32,761 nucleotides of DNA from an uncultured Aureispira sp. (GCA_905480485.1 CAJQQM010000020.1:1-32761), one strand, 5' to 3'. Counted from the first letter of the stretch, positions 1 through 9,675 are shown. Notes: generated by a model not told the origin, from the sequence alone. Program-made: numbers and translations.

Positions 1-208
1 ATTTTCCGTAGGGAATATTATTAATCTGAAAATTACCGCTTGAATTGGTTTGTGCATAGAAGTCGGTGCCTTGCACCTCGACCAAAACGCCGGCCACGCC
101 AGCTTGATTGCCTGCATCTTGAACAATTCCTTTGATGGAAGACTGACCATAGCTATTAAAAGCTAAAAAAAGCAACACAAAAGAAAGCGAACTAAAAATA
201 TTGCGCAT
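1..208 (-). CDS. N-terminus of a TonB-dependent receptor-like outer-membrane protein (partial)
   Basis: Reading the minus strand from the ATG at 208 gives 69 codons that run off the left edge. The product begins with a basic Met-Arg-Asn and a hydrophobic stretch ending in SYGQ, a typical Bacteroidota signal peptide. This is followed by a short beta-rich segment (SSIKGIVQDAGNQAGVAGV, then a Gly-Asn-Phe-Gln-Ile-rich strand) that matches the carboxypeptidase-regulatory-like domain. That domain precedes the plug of SusC/TonB-dependent receptors and also occurs in other surface proteins. The barrel lies outside the window, so 'receptor' is an inference from the family; the signal peptide and the domain pattern are what the sequence shows. 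Confidence 0.7.
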   Translation of the reverse strand, partial: MRNIFSSLSFVLLFLAFNSYGQSSIKGIVQDAGNQAGVAGVLVEVQGTDFYAQTNSSGNFQINNIPYGK

Positions 209-304
209 TAAAATGGAGATTTAAGACCTACGTTCAGGTCGATGTTAGTAATTGAGTTGGGCAAGATACCAATTTTTTTGGGGTATAGTAGGAGTACTTG
301 CTCA

Positions 305-312
305 CAAACTTA
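305..312 (-). promoter_or_regulatory. Candidate -7 box for the leftmost gene
   Basis: On the minus strand the bases read TAAGTTTG, an exact match to the Bacteroidota -7 consensus TAnnTTTG, about 97 bases upstream of the start codon at 208. I see no clear TTG at the expected -33 spacing, so this is only a candidate. Confidence 0.3.
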
Positions 313-478
313 ATAAAAAGTTAAGGTTTGCGGAAATAATAAAAGTTTTTGAAAGATCGAAAGTCTTATTTTTGACATAGTAAGCTCAAATTTAACGGTT
401 TTTTAATGTTAATTAAATAGTTCAACTTAATAATTAAAACATTTTTAAACAAACACAAAGCAGAATCATACAAAAGTG

Positions 479-486
479 TATATTTG
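479..486 (+). promoter_or_regulatory. Candidate -7 box for the 546-4341 gene run
   Basis: TATATTTG matches TAnnTTTG exactly and lies 60 bases before the preferred start at 546. No -33 TTG is seen at the usual 19-21 base spacing. A second exact match, TATTTTTG, lies at 367-374 with a TTTG 15 bases before it. The rest of the 209-545 gap is AT-rich and holds nothing else I can name. Confidence 0.3.
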
Positions 487-545
487 GATTTTGGTACGGT
501 TATAGTTTGGTACTACCTGCAGCTTCACTTAATTTAATTTATTCC

Positions 546-1604
546 ATGAATCGTTTACAATTATTGATTTATCTTTTTTGCGGATTGTCGCTTACATTAT
601 CTGCTCAAGATCCTCAGAAATCAAGTTACAAGATAGCTTGTATTGGATTTTATAATTTTGAAAACTTATTTGATACCCTCGATACGGAGGGCAAAAGAGA
701 CGAAGATTTTACGCCCAAAGGAAAATTGGCCTATTCTGCCCAAGTTTATGCTGAGAAATTGAGCAATCTGTCCCATGTTGTTTCAGAGTTAGGAACAGAA
801 TATACACCCGATGGTCCTGCCTTGTTAGGGGTGTCTGAAATTGAAAACAGATCTGTTCTTGAAGACTTTGTAAAACAGCCCAAAATAAAAAATCGCGACT
901 ACCAAATTGTTCACTACGAATCTCCAGACAAAAGGGGAATTGATGTTGGTTTGTTGTACCATCCCAAATATTTTAATGTGTTATCTTCTGGTAAAATTAC
1001 CCCGAAGCTTTTTTACGACAAAAAAGAAAAGGAGGGTACTGATAGAGATTCGGTTTGGACACGAGACATGCTTTGGGTAAAAGGAAAACTAGATGGAGAT
1101 TTGGTTTATGTTATTGTCTGTCATTGGCCTTCTCGAAGAGGTGGATCTTATCTTAGAGAGGGTGCTGCTAAATTCTGCAAAAACTACATTCGCCAGATTC
1201 AAGAAGACAACCCAAGTGCCCGTATTATAATTATGGGTGATTTGAATGATGACCCCGTTAGTCCCTCTGTCAAAAATGTAATTATGGCCAAAGGTAATAA
1301 AGACCAGGTTAAAAAGATGGGTTTCTACAACCCTTGGATGTCTTTTTACAAAAAGGGCTTTGGAACACTAGCATACCGCGATTCTTGGAATCTATTTGAC
1401 CAAATCCTGATTAGCCAATCATTACTCGAAAAAAACGAGGAGTCCTACTATTTTTACAAGAATAGTATTTTTAATAAATCTTATTTAATTAGTAAAGGAG
1501 GACGCTTCAAAGGCTATCCTTTCCGAACCTATTCTTTCGGCACCTATATTGGTGGATACAGCGATCATTTACCAGTTTGCATCTACTTAATCAAGAAAAT
1601 CTAG
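546..1604 (+). CDS. Secreted endonuclease/exonuclease/phosphatase-family protein
   Basis: A DNase I-fold (EEP superfamily) hydrolase of 352 residues, likely acting on phosphodiester bonds outside the cytoplasm; the substrate cannot be told from sequence. The family landmarks are all present: N37-F-E-N near the start of the domain, E98 in GVSEIEN (metal ligand), H193 in CHWPSRRGG, D232/N234 in MGDLNDDP, and the terminal D340-H341 in YSDHLP. I chose the ATG at 546 over the one at 507 because it begins a clean signal peptide (MNRLQLLIYLF...LSAQ, cleavage after residue ~21), while the extra 13 residues would spoil it. It is followed on the same strand by three genes that may share its transcript. 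Gene-family assignment is firm; physiological role is not. Confidence 0.88.
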   Translation: MNRLQLLIYLFCGLSLTLSAQDPQKSSYKIACIGFYNFENLFDTLDTEGKRDEDFTPKGKLAYSAQVYAEKLSNLSHVVSELGTEYTPDGPALLGVSEIENRSVLEDFVKQPKIKNRDYQIVHYESPDKRGIDVGLLYHPKYFNVLSSGKITPKLFYDKKEKEGTDRDSVWTRDMLWVKGKLDGDLVYVIVCHWPSRRGGSYLREGAAKFCKNYIRQIQEDNPSARIIIMGDLNDDPVSPSVKNVIMAKGNKDQVKKMGFYNPWMSFYKKGFGTLAYRDSWNLFDQILISQSLLEKNEESYYFYKNSIFNKSYLISKGGRFKGYPFRTYSFGTYIGGYSDHLPVCIYLIKKI

Positions 1605-1682
1605 AATTTTACCATTTTATGTATGATTAATGTATGGATAATTGTAATTTACCAACAGTTCAATTAAACGATACATCAAAAC

Positions 1683-1901
1683 ATGCAACAATACGAATAC
1701 AAAACACTCACAGTCCCGTTCAAAATTGGTCTTTTCTCGAAAAAAGAAGATTTAGATTTGAACGACATAGAGGAGGAACTTAACTTGATGGGTAAAAAAG
1801 GATGGGAGCTCACTACTCAAATTACGCGGCTAAAAAACGGTTTTAGTCAGTATGCAGTTTTACTCTTCAAGCGTCCTCTGCATCCTAATGAAACAATTTA
1901 A
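1683..1901 (+). CDS. DUF4177 domain-containing small protein
   Basis: A 72-residue cytoplasmic-looking protein with no signal peptide or membrane segment. It opens with QQYEYKTL, has a central acidic helix (NDIEEELNLMGKKGWEL) and ends in a hydrophobic strand (YAVLLFKRP). The 'YEYK... LN..G..GWEL' pattern is the hallmark of the DUF4177 family, whose members are short alpha/beta proteins without known function. It lies 78 bases after the EEP gene and 10 bases before the FKBP lipoprotein, so it is probably cotranscribed with the latter. No functional claim can be made. Confidence 0.75.
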   Translation: MQQYEYKTLTVPFKIGLFSKKEDLDLNDIEEELNLMGKKGWELTTQITRLKNGFSQYAVLLFKRPLHPNETI

Positions 1902-1911
1902 ATTCTAGATT

Positions 1912-2373
1912 ATGCGTTATGGTATTTTCTTTAGCATCTTGTCACTATTTGCCTGCAATAAAGGTTCAGAACAGCTCCTTCAAGATGTTGAATTGATACA
2001 ATCCTATCTTCAGGACAATAACATTCAAGCGACGGAGGATGCAGCCGCGCATTATTTTTATAAGCTTCTAGTATCTTCGTCCGATACCCTCAGCCCGGCT
2101 CAATACGCGGGTTTGAAGGTCGCTGTTCGTTATCAAGCACAATTGTTAGATGGGACGCAGTTGCACGACAGTAATGGGCAAACTGAAGTCATAGACCTTG
2201 ACGAATCGATGATAGGTTGGCAATTGGCACTGCCCAAAATGACCATCAATGAAACAATGTTATTGATACTTCCCTCAAGACTTGCATATGGAACCGACGG
2301 AACTCAACAGATTCCACCGAACTCGGTGCTTTTATTCGAGATTGAACTTTTGGATATTTTTCCTCGTTTTTAA
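1912..2373 (+). CDS. FKBP-type peptidyl-prolyl cis-trans isomerase lipoprotein
   Basis: Residues 1-15 form a lipoprotein signal (MRYGIFFSILSLFAC; lipid attachment at C15), so the product should be tethered to a membrane in the cell envelope. Residues ~55-153 are an FKBP domain: a YQAQLLDGTQLHDS strand, the GWQLALPKM segment, LILPSRLAYGTDGT and the closing IPPNSVLLFEIELLDI. FKBP proteins isomerise X-Pro bonds and help fold exported proteins. Small FKBP lipoproteins such as GldI occur in gliding Bacteroidota, but nothing here ties this one to gliding. At 153 residues it is a single-domain form. Confidence 0.85.
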   Translation: MRYGIFFSILSLFACNKGSEQLLQDVELIQSYLQDNNIQATEDAAAHYFYKLLVSSSDTLSPAQYAGLKVAVRYQAQLLDGTQLHDSNGQTEVIDLDESMIGWQLALPKMTINETMLLILPSRLAYGTDGTQQIPPNSVLLFEIELLDIFPRF

Positions 2374-2400
2374 TAAAATCTATTTGTCTGCGACCTTATC

Positions 2401-4341
2401 ATGTATAAGATTAAATATGCTGTCCTAACGATTATCGTATCTACGCTTCTGTACGCGCTAAGTAATTGTACGCAACCTACAGTGGATTCATCTTCTATGT
2501 TCCTCAACATGCATGATTCAGTTCAGTTGGTGGGCATGCAAACTTGCCGTTCCTGCCATTCGGCTATATATGACAGTTATATTCAAACTGGGATGGGTCA
2601 ATCATTTGGAATCGCCAACCGATCTAAGACCGCTGCTAGTTTTGAAGACAAAGATGTTGTGTACGATCAAAAGCTGGATTTGTATTACCGCCCTTTCTTT
2701 AGGGATTCAGTAATGTATGTACTGGAATTTCGATTGAAGGGCAAAGATACGGTGCATCAACGGGAAGAACGAATTGATTATATTATCGGTTCAGGGCATC
2801 ATACCAATTCACACATGATGATGCGCAATGGTTATTTACATCAGGCCCCAATTACCTATTATACACAAGACAAAAAATGGGATTTAGCTCCGGGGTATGA
2901 CCAAGGGGCTAATTTGCGATTTGGACGGGCTATCTTGTCTGAATGCATCACCTGCCACAATCATTTGCCTGTCCCGGCCTCCGGTGCCGAAAATAAATAC
3001 CATCAGATGCCCCTTGGGATTGCTTGTGAACGTTGTCATGGGGCAGGGAGTCTACACGTTCAAGAAAAATTGAAAGGGAATATTGTCGATACCTCTAAAT
3101 ATATCGATTATACCATTGTTAATCCGAGGAATTTATCGATTGATCGTCAAATGGATTTGTGCCAACGATGTCATTTGCAAGGTGTAGCTGTACTCAACGA
3201 GGGCAAAACCTTTTACGATTTTAAGCCAGGTATGAAATTGTCTGATGTTATGAATATTTACTTGCCAAGATTTACCGATTCTGACAAAAGGTTCATTATG
3301 GCATCTCAAGCCGATCGCCTAAAGCAGAGTAATTGTTTTAAAGTGTCGGGACAATTATCTTGTATTAATTGCCATAATCCGCACCATGATGTTCATTCAA
3401 TTAGTCAAAATCGATACAACGAAAGCTGTAATAGCTGCCACCACCAAGCATCTAATTTAAGTCAGTTGTTGGCTTGTTCGGCACCTGCTGCGTCGCTAAA
3501 AGCTAAAGGAAATGACTGTGTTAGCTGTCATATGCCTCCTTCGGGTAGTATCGATATTCCACATGTAAATATTACCGATCATTACATCAGCCGCCACAAC
3601 ATCTATCAGCCTAATAAGGATACCATTACAAGCGAAAAAAAAGAAGAAATTGCTGGTTTTCTGGGGCTCAAAAGTTTAGTGTTGCCCCAAACATCTGATT
3701 TGCAAATGGCGCGGGCTTACTTGGCTTTGTGGGATAAATTTATGGCTTCTGAGGCTATTTTGGACTCTGCTAAGTTTTATTTAGATCGTTCATTAGCCCC
3801 AAGAACAGATAAGCTAAATACCTTAGTGCACTATTATTTTAATAAACAAGAATATGCGCTTTTGGTATCTGTCGCACCGCTGGCAAATACAATCAAAAAA
3901 CCATGGACGGCCTACCGAATCGGTGAAGCAGCAAGTAAAATGAAGCAACTAGCAAAAGCGACCGATTTCTACAAACGTGCGGCTGATTTGCTACCATATA
4001 ACCTCAATTTCCAAGAAAAACTAGGGACCAATTACGCACAAATCCAACTGTTTAAAAAAGCTGAAAAGGTATTTGAGTTTATTCTTAAAGAAGATCCTAA
4101 GCGAAAAAAGAGTTTGTCGAATTTGGGGCTTATAAAAGCACAGAAAGGGCGCTTGAATGAAGCACTTAAATTCTACGATAAAGCGTTGGCTTCAGACCCA
4201 GATTATAATATGGCCTTGTTAAACAAAATTGGGGTATTAATACAATTGAACCGAAAGCAACAAGCCCAAACTGTTATCAATCATTTGATTGACAAACATC
4301 CTGAATATCGTACTATGCTGCAAAAAAGAGGGCTGTTGTAG
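2401..4341 (+). CDS. Seven-haem cytochrome c with C-terminal TPR repeats
   Basis: The 646-residue protein has an N-terminal export signal ending in ALSNC (probable lipoprotein, C23) and seven CxxCH c-type haem sites starting at residues 49, 182, 209, 254, 321, 343 and 373. Residues ~430-646 contain TPR-like helical pairs (for example AKATDFYKRAADLLPYN, AEKVFEFILKEDP, ALKFYDKALASDP). The layout matches a family of multihaem cytochromes of the c554/NrfA-like type fused to a TPR scaffold, found in several environmental phyla. It is likely an extracytoplasmic electron carrier or redox enzyme; the electron donor and acceptor are unknown. It sits 27 bases after the FKBP gene. Haem ligation requires the Ccm system, part of which is encoded further along (22227-23637). 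Confidence 0.88.
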   Translation: MYKIKYAVLTIIVSTLLYALSNCTQPTVDSSSMFLNMHDSVQLVGMQTCRSCHSAIYDSYIQTGMGQSFGIANRSKTAASFEDKDVVYDQKLDLYYRPFFRDSVMYVLEFRLKGKDTVHQREERIDYIIGSGHHTNSHMMMRNGYLHQAPITYYTQDKKWDLAPGYDQGANLRFGRAILSECITCHNHLPVPASGAENKYHQMPLGIACERCHGAGSLHVQEKLKGNIVDTSKYIDYTIVNPRNLSIDRQMDLCQRCHLQGVAVLNEGKTFYDFKPGMKLSDVMNIYLPRFTDSDKRFIMASQADRLKQSNCFKVSGQLSCINCHNPHHDVHSISQNRYNESCNSCHHQASNLSQLLACSAPAASLKAKGNDCVSCHMPPSGSIDIPHVNITDHYISRHNIYQPNKDTITSEKKEEIAGFLGLKSLVLPQTSDLQMARAYLALWDKFMASEAILDSAKFYLDRSLAPRTDKLNTLVHYYFNKQEYALLVSVAPLANTIKKPWTAYRIGEAASKMKQLAKATDFYKRAADLLPYNLNFQEKLGTNYAQIQLFKKAEKVFEFILKEDPKRKKSLSNLGLIKAQKGRLNEALKFYDKALASDPDYNMALLNKIGVLIQLNRKQQAQTVINHLIDKHPEYRTMLQKRGLL

Positions 4342-4354
4342 TTTTCCTAATGAT

Positions 4355-6487
4355 TTATTTTTTAAGAGAAAACAAGATGTTTTCTAAGTCGCTTACATTG
4401 ATAGGCTTTTTAAGGAAATTATCCATCCCCGCTTTTAAGCATTTTTTTTGGGCTTCCTCAAACACATTGGCGGTCATTGCTACAATGTATGGTTGACGGA
4501 TGTGTTGTAGATTACGAATTGCTTTTGTGGCTTCATATCCATCGGTAATTGGCATTTGGATGTCCATGAAGATTAAATCGTAAGGCTTAGTTTGAGCCAT
4601 TTGTATGGCTAACTCTCCGTTTTTGGCCAAATCTATTTCATAGCCCATTAGACCCAATAAATGCACGGCTAATTTTTGATTGATTTTGTCGTCTTCGACT
4701 AATAATATTTTGAGAGGAATCTCTTTTGATAGCGACGCTTTGAGCGGTTCTTTTTTGGTTTTAGTAACAAAATCGAATTTTACATCCGATAGAGTATTAG
4801 CGATTATTTCGAAAAGTAAATGCCCTTTTAAGGGTTTCAGAATAATAAATTGGAAGTAATGACTAATTTGTTCAACATCTAAGTTGTTGTGTGCATCGGC
4901 TAATATAAGGGGGAAATCAATTTTTGAGGCTTTCATTTTTTTGGCCAGTTCCAAACCATTGTAAGGCTTACATTTAAAATCAATCAAGCCTAGGTCGAAT
5001 TTTAGTCCCGATTTTTGAACGAATTCTAAGGCTATTTGAGCGGATTCAAAAGCATGAACTAGCATTCCCCAACCGGTTAATCCAATTTCTAAGTTTTTAC
5101 GAATCGTCTTATTAGGTTCTACGATTAAAATTTGTTTTTCTTTTATGATGTGCAATTTCTCTGCAGGTATTTCGAATGCATTTAGATTTGGATTTTTGGA
5201 AACCCCTACTTGAATGGTAAAATAAAAGGTAGTTCCTTTGCCTAATTCACTTTCTACCCATATTTTTCCTTTCATGTTCTCGATAAACTTTTGACAAATA
5301 GCCAAACCCAAGCCGGTACCTCCATATTCTCTTCTGTTGGAATTATCAATTTGCTTGAAAGATCCAAAAATATTAGATATGTCTTTAGAACTAATTCCGA
5401 TACCGGTATCTTTTACCGAAAACTGTAATAAAACGTTGTTACTGTTTAACTCTAAATTACGCACATTAATCAAAACTTCTCCAGATTCTGTAAATTTGAC
5501 AGCGTTACCAATTAGGTTTAAAAGAATCTGTCTCAATTTTACAAAGTCTCCCACAATCAGACGTGGAACATCATTATCTATCCAATAACTCAGGTCAAGA
5601 TCTTTTTCGAAAGCTTTAAAGGCACTGATGTCCAATACTTCGCTAATACATTGATACAATGAAAAGGGTTCATTAATGTAGGTCATTTCGCCGGCCTCTA
5701 TCTTCGAATAGTCCAAAATTTCGTTGATGATGTTTAGTAGTCGGTCTCCACTTACTTCGATGGCGTTCAGATAATCTCTTTGTTGAGCATTTAAAGCCGT
5801 TTTGCCCAAGACGACCGTCATGCCTAACATGCCATTCATGGGAGTCCGAATTTCATGACTCATATTGGCCAAAAAACGTGATTTGGTTTGAAAGGCCTGT
5901 TCGAGTTGTTCTTTTTGATGCACTATAACGGATTGTTCTTTATAGTATCTTTTCTTTAAGGTGTTCATAATCAATCCTAACAAAATAAGTGAGCCTAAAT
6001 TGAAGATTAAAGTATCTACCTGTTCGTTATGATCGGGAGGGAAAAACAGAACAAAATCACCATAGTGGCGTTCAATATAATTTAAAAGGACTAAATTTAG
6101 AAGTACAAAAATGGTGATTGCACCGTGGTAACGCTGATTTGCGACAAGCATGAAACCTACAAAGGCTAATTGATAAAACAAGGGCATACCTCCTCTAGAC
6201 CCTGCATTTAAAAACCACGTAATATTAATAATGATAACGGTGAATAATATATAGGAAACAATCAATTTCACACTAAAGTAATTTCTTTTGACCATCGCAT
6301 AAAAAATGCAATAACCCAAAAAAGAAACGATGTTGATAAATAAAATTAGTTTTTCCTGCCCAATGATAAGGTTGTAAACACTGTACATGGAGGTGCAAAC
6401 AATAGCAAAAAAAGTAAATGATTCAAACAAACCGGCTTCCAATTTGGCCTGATTAAATCTATCCTTTTTTTTAGTTTTACGTATCAT
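4355..6487 (-). CDS. Hybrid sensor histidine kinase with two receiver domains
   Basis: A membrane-bound two-component sensor of 710 residues. The N-terminus has about six hydrophobic segments (roughly residues 18-185) and no obvious ligand-binding domain. It is followed by a HisKA dimerisation helix with H211 in [11 protein letters not shown], an HATPase domain ([33 protein letters not shown]), a first receiver domain with D503 (GLIDFKCKP) and a second with D642 ([11 protein letters not shown]). The first receiver reads VEPN where the acidic pocket is normally VEDD; the second has VEDD and is canonical. I prefer the ATG at 6487; an upstream in-frame TTG at 6493 would add two residues. There is no DNA-binding output domain, so a phosphorelay partner is needed elsewhere. 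It converges on the cytochrome gene with only 13 bases between stops. Confidence 0.9.
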   Translation of the reverse strand: MIRKTKKKDRFNQAKLEAGLFESFTFFAIVCTSMYSVYNLIIGQEKLILFINIVSFLGYCIFYAMVKRNYFSVKLIVSYILFTVIIINITWFLNAGSRGGMPLFYQLAFVGFMLVANQRYHGAITIFVLLNLVLLNYIERHYGDFVLFFPPDHNEQVDTLIFNLGSLILLGLIMNTLKKRYYKEQSVIVHQKEQLEQAFQTKSRFLANMSHEIRTPMNGMLGMTVVLGKTALNAQQRDYLNAIEVSGDRLLNIINEILDYSKIEAGEMTYINEPFSLYQCISEVLDISAFKAFEKDLDLSYWIDNDVPRLIVGDFVKLRQILLNLIGNAVKFTESGEVLINVRNLELNSNNVLLQFSVKDTGIGISSKDISNIFGSFKQIDNSNRREYGGTGLGLAICQKFIENMKGKIWVESELGKGTTFYFTIQVGVSKNPNLNAFEIPAEKLHIIKEKQILIVEPNKTIRKNLEIGLTGWGMLVHAFESAQIALEFVQKSGLKFDLGLIDFKCKPYNGLELAKKMKASKIDFPLILADAHNNLDVEQISHYFQFIILKPLKGHLLFEIIANTLSDVKFDFVTKTKKEPLKASLSKEIPLKILLVEDDKINQKLAVHLLGLMGYEIDLAKNGELAIQMAQTKPYDLIFMDIQMPITDGYEATKAIRNLQHIRQPYIVAMTANVFEEAQKKCLKAGMDNFLKKPINVSDLENILFSLKK

Positions 6488-6612
6488 CAACAATAATATT
6501 TATTCTTTGTATATTTAGGTATACACTAATAAAGATAAGAAATTTATTAAATTAACATTTCTGTCTTTTTTTATTGATAAACCACCCTATTTTAACTTTT
6601 TTTTCAGGATAT

Positions 6613-8610
6613 ATGTTCAGCAAAGACCTTTTTTTAATCATTTTTATCTTGGCCTACTTTAGCGCTAGTACGCAGGACACTATTCAAAAAGTTCCACTAT
6701 CTAATCGGACTGCCAATTATTCAATCGATTTATTTTTAGATACCAACCTCAAACAAGTAAAAGCAAATCAGCGGATTAATTTTGTCAATCCTTCCTCTGA
6801 TACAATTCACACGATGCTTTTTCACATGTACTACAATGCTTTCAAAAATAATCAAAGTAGTTTTAACCAAGAAGCAGATCGGTTTATGAAATCTAATACA
6901 GATGAGAATCAGGAGGATGGGCAATGGAGTTGGATAAATATTAAAAAGGTTCAAGATGCATTTGGCAATAATCTTATCGATAGTTTGCACTATATCAGTC
7001 CTGATGATTCTAATCATTACGATCAAACGGTCTTGCAATTACGCCTACAAGAACCAATATTACCTTTTCAGTCTTATCAAGTAGATGTTGAATGGGATTC
7101 CAAAATTCCAAAATCAGGGGTTCGAACAGGCTACAATCGCAATTATTATTTTATGGTACAGTGGTATCCAAAGCTAGGTGTCTATGAACCCTCAGGAACC
7201 CGATTTGCCACAAAAGGGCAATGGAATTGCCATCAGTATCATGCAAACACGGAGTACTACAGTGATTTTGGCGTTTACGATGTACGTATGAATGTTCCTC
7301 AAGATTATATAGTCGCTGCTTCGGGGTATCAAATCAAACAGGAATTAGATTCTAATGCACAACGAAGTATTTATACCTACCTAGCAGAAGATGTGATTGA
7401 TTTTGCCTGGACTGCGAATCCTGATTTTATTGTCCACAGCGAACTTTGGCAGGGCATCCAAATTAAATTATTAGTAATGCCCGAGCATGAATGCAATAAA
7501 GACCGATTTTTGGAAGCAGCCAAACATACCCTAAGCTTTTTTGAATCCTATCTCGAAAAGTATCCTTATCCGAGTCTAACCATCGTAAGTCCTCCTTATT
7601 ACGGGTTGTTTTCAGGTGCGATGGAGTACCCTACCTTATTTACGGCGCCTACGCTGTGCATACTGCCTCCTAATATCCGAACGACGGAGACGATAACAAT
7701 GCATGAATTAACGCATCAATATTTTATGCAAATTTTAGCGACAAATGAGCAAGAAGAAGCTTGGATGGACGAAGGCTTTACGGCTTTTTTTGAAGCCAAA
7801 ATGATGGATAAATTTTATCCTCAAGGTGTTTTTAATATTGATTATCTAAATTTTAATTTGGGATCAGAAGAATTTAGACGAGGCCGATTTTTTAATGCCG
7901 AAAATATCAAAATTGGTCCGATGAGTAAGTTTGGATGGAAATTCAAACACGGAGGACATCGAGAGATTGTTTATGGAAAGGGGGCTCTTTTTCTTAAAAC
8001 TTTAGAAGGTTTGGTTGGGGATATTTGTTTCAAAAAAATTATTCAAACCTATTATAAAAGATGGAAATATAAGCATCCTTGCCGAAATGATTTTATGGCT
8101 GTAGTGCAAGAAATTGTACCGCAGTTTCATCCTATCAAATCAAAGGGAATCCTTGATTTTATGCATCAGGCAATTGAGCAAACCGTTGAATGTGATTATG
8201 TTGTTCAAACGGTTCAGGTTCAAGATTTAGAACAAAAACTAGGTTATTTCGAAGATCTGAGCTCTGCTCGAAAAGCCCAAAAAGATTCAGTACAGATTTA
8301 TAAAAGCAAAGCGGTATTTTTCAGGACAGGGGAAATGATTGTTCCGCAAGATATACGCCTCTTTTTTGATGATGGAACGACCGCTATGTATTATTGGGAT
8401 GGCAAAGAAAGGTCACACGAAATATTATATACAGGTCACAAAAAAATGCTTGCTGCGCAAATCGACCCTTATTACAAAGTTTCGATCGATAAAAATTTGA
8501 TTAACAACAGCTACACCTTAGATCAGCAGTCAAGTGGTATTGAACGTGTTTTTGTATCCTTCATGACCTGGATTCAAGCTAGTATGATTACAGCAAGTTC
8601 AATCATATAG
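6613..8610 (+). CDS. M1-family zinc metallopeptidase, exported
   Basis: A gluzincin aminopeptidase-type enzyme of 665 residues. The zinc site is HELTH at 364-368 with the third ligand E387 exactly 18 residues later (WMDEGF). The upstream exopeptidase motif is GAMEY at 335-339, a variant of the classical GAMEN. Residues 1-22 form a signal peptide (MFSKDLFLIIF...SAST), so it probably works in the periplasm or outside. The ATG at 6613 is preferred over a TTG at 6574, because the longer form puts 13 residues in front of the signal peptide and AGGA precedes 6613. The N-terminal half is the usual M1 beta-sandwich. It is followed 12 bases later by a six-TM protein in a likely operon. Family is certain; cleavage specificity is not visible. 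Confidence 0.9.
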   Translation: MFSKDLFLIIFILAYFSASTQDTIQKVPLSNRTANYSIDLFLDTNLKQVKANQRINFVNPSSDTIHTMLFHMYYNAFKNNQSSFNQEADRFMKSNTDENQEDGQWSWINIKKVQDAFGNNLIDSLHYISPDDSNHYDQTVLQLRLQEPILPFQSYQVDVEWDSKIPKSGVRTGYNRNYYFMVQWYPKLGVYEPSGTRFATKGQWNCHQYHANTEYYSDFGVYDVRMNVPQDYIVAASGYQIKQELDSNAQRSIYTYLAEDVIDFAWTANPDFIVHSELWQGIQIKLLVMPEHECNKDRFLEAAKHTLSFFESYLEKYPYPSLTIVSPPYYGLFSGAMEYPTLFTAPTLCILPPNIRTTETITMHELTHQYFMQILATNEQEEAWMDEGFTAFFEAKMMDKFYPQGVFNIDYLNFNLGSEEFRRGRFFNAENIKIGPMSKFGWKFKHGGHREIVYGKGALFLKTLEGLVGDICFKKIIQTYYKRWKYKHPCRNDFMAVVQEIVPQFHPIKSKGILDFMHQAIEQTVECDYVVQTVQVQDLEQKLGYFEDLSSARKAQKDSVQIYKSKAVFFRTGEMIVPQDIRLFFDDGTTAMYYWDGKERSHEILYTGHKKMLAAQIDPYYKVSIDKNLINNSYTLDQQSSGIERVFVSFMTWIQASMITASSII

Positions 8611-8622
8611 TATAATTTTAAT

Positions 8623-9477
8623 ATGAATATATTCAAGGCAATACAGCAAGGTTTTTTTAAGGTTTGGATTTGCAAACGTATGGTGTTGTTGCTGTACATT
8701 GCTATCTTTTTGATGGCCCTCTGTATAGCGTATCCGCTCAAAAAACTTCTAGAATCTACCGTAGGGCATTCCCTGATGGTACAAGACCTTATGAAAGGCT
8801 TTGATTACGAATTTTTTAATGATTTCAACAACGCCTACGGAGTAGGGTGGACGCCTATTTTTGATCAATCAATTGTGGTTGTTTTACTATTTTTGTTATT
8901 GTATGTTTTTTTTAGTGGTGGAATCTATGCTGTCTTAACTCAAGTGCCTAAATCAAATTATAGGGCTATTTTTTGGGCTAATTCTGCACAATATTTTTGG
9001 AAGATTCTACGACTAAGTTTGTTTTTTTTAGTTATACATAGTCTTGTATTCGCTCTTTTTGCGCTACTTTTTTATGCATTGGTCAACGGTGAATTGCAGA
9101 ATGAGGGGGTCATTTCTACCGCGCTTAAAATTGTGCTACCCTGCTATTACCTTGTTGCACTTTTCTTTTTTGTTTGGCAAGACTACAGCAAATATTTTTT
9201 GGTAACCGCGCCTAAAAAATGGATTATATCCACCTTAGTTGAATCTTTTCGTTTCTTGAGGGCACACCTAATGAACGTATACTTTCTGTACCTTATTAAC
9301 ATGTTGTTTTGGGGGGTATTGGTGTTTATCAACTATCGAATTACTCTTTTGATTGATATTGAAAGTTATTCTACCATTTTGCTTTCTTTTTTTGTTTCGC
9401 AATTATTTTTGTTGATTCGTATATTTATTAAATTAATTAATATTGGATCGATTGTAAGTTATACGTCTTTAGACTAG
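8623..9477 (+). CDS. Six-TM integral membrane protein of unknown function
   Basis: The 284-residue product is strongly hydrophobic with helices at about 20-40, 83-105, 130-153, 165-187, 217-243 and 250-275. A polar loop at 41-80 (between helices 1 and 2) is rich in Phe, Asn and Asp. I recognise no transporter or enzyme signature. Its layout, with a long polar first loop and paired amphipathic segments preceding TMs, resembles DUF4013-like or YciC-like membrane proteins only in general form. It begins 12 bases after the M1 peptidase stop, which suggests cotranscription and perhaps a shared role at the inner membrane. Confidence 0.75.
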   Translation: MNIFKAIQQGFFKVWICKRMVLLLYIAIFLMALCIAYPLKKLLESTVGHSLMVQDLMKGFDYEFFNDFNNAYGVGWTPIFDQSIVVVLLFLLLYVFFSGGIYAVLTQVPKSNYRAIFWANSAQYFWKILRLSLFFLVIHSLVFALFALLFYALVNGELQNEGVISTALKIVLPCYYLVALFFFVWQDYSKYFLVTAPKKWIISTLVESFRFLRAHLMNVYFLYLINMLFWGVLVFINYRITLLIDIESYSTILLSFFVSQLFLLIRIFIKLINIGSIVSYTSLD

Positions 9478-9523
9478 CAAAAAGCTATGTTATAAAATAC
9501 ACAAACATATGTAATATAAAAAT

Positions 9524-9613
9524 ATGAAAATAAAGCAGTTTTCTGTGAACCTTTTATGTGTGTTTGTTGTTATAGAGTCATACGTTTTGTTTTTAGGATC
9601 AATTTATTTTTGA
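9524..9613 (+). CDS. Possible 29-aa hydrophobic miniprotein
   Basis: An ATG at 9524 opens a 29-codon frame ending in TGA. The peptide has a basic start (MKIKQF) and then an almost entirely hydrophobic run (NLLCVFVVIESYVLFLGS), like a single membrane helix. It ends 20 bases before a perfect terminator hairpin. An AT-rich spacer can contain such a frame by chance, so only conservation or expression data would make it a gene. Confidence 0.2.
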   Translation: MKIKQFSVNLLCVFVVIESYVLFLGSIYF

Positions 9614-9632
9614 AATTCATCTTTTGAAACAT

Positions 9633-9675
9633 AAAAAAGCAAGCTAACCATATTTACAGTTAGCTTGCTTTTTTT
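9633..9675. terminator. Bidirectional intrinsic terminator 1
   Basis: A perfect 10-bp stem, GCAAGCTAAC (9639-9648) with GTTAGCTTGC (9659-9668), around a 10-base loop. It is flanked by six A's on the left and seven T's on the right, so it can stop transcription from either side. It separates the rightward 6613-9477 unit from the leftward etf operon. Confidence 0.85.

Noticed and set aside
4341-4380. GTTTTC/GAAAAC pair between the convergent cytochrome and kinase genes as a terminator
   Set aside because: Only six AT-rich base pairs with a ~21-base loop and overlap with the kinase coding end; too weak to call.
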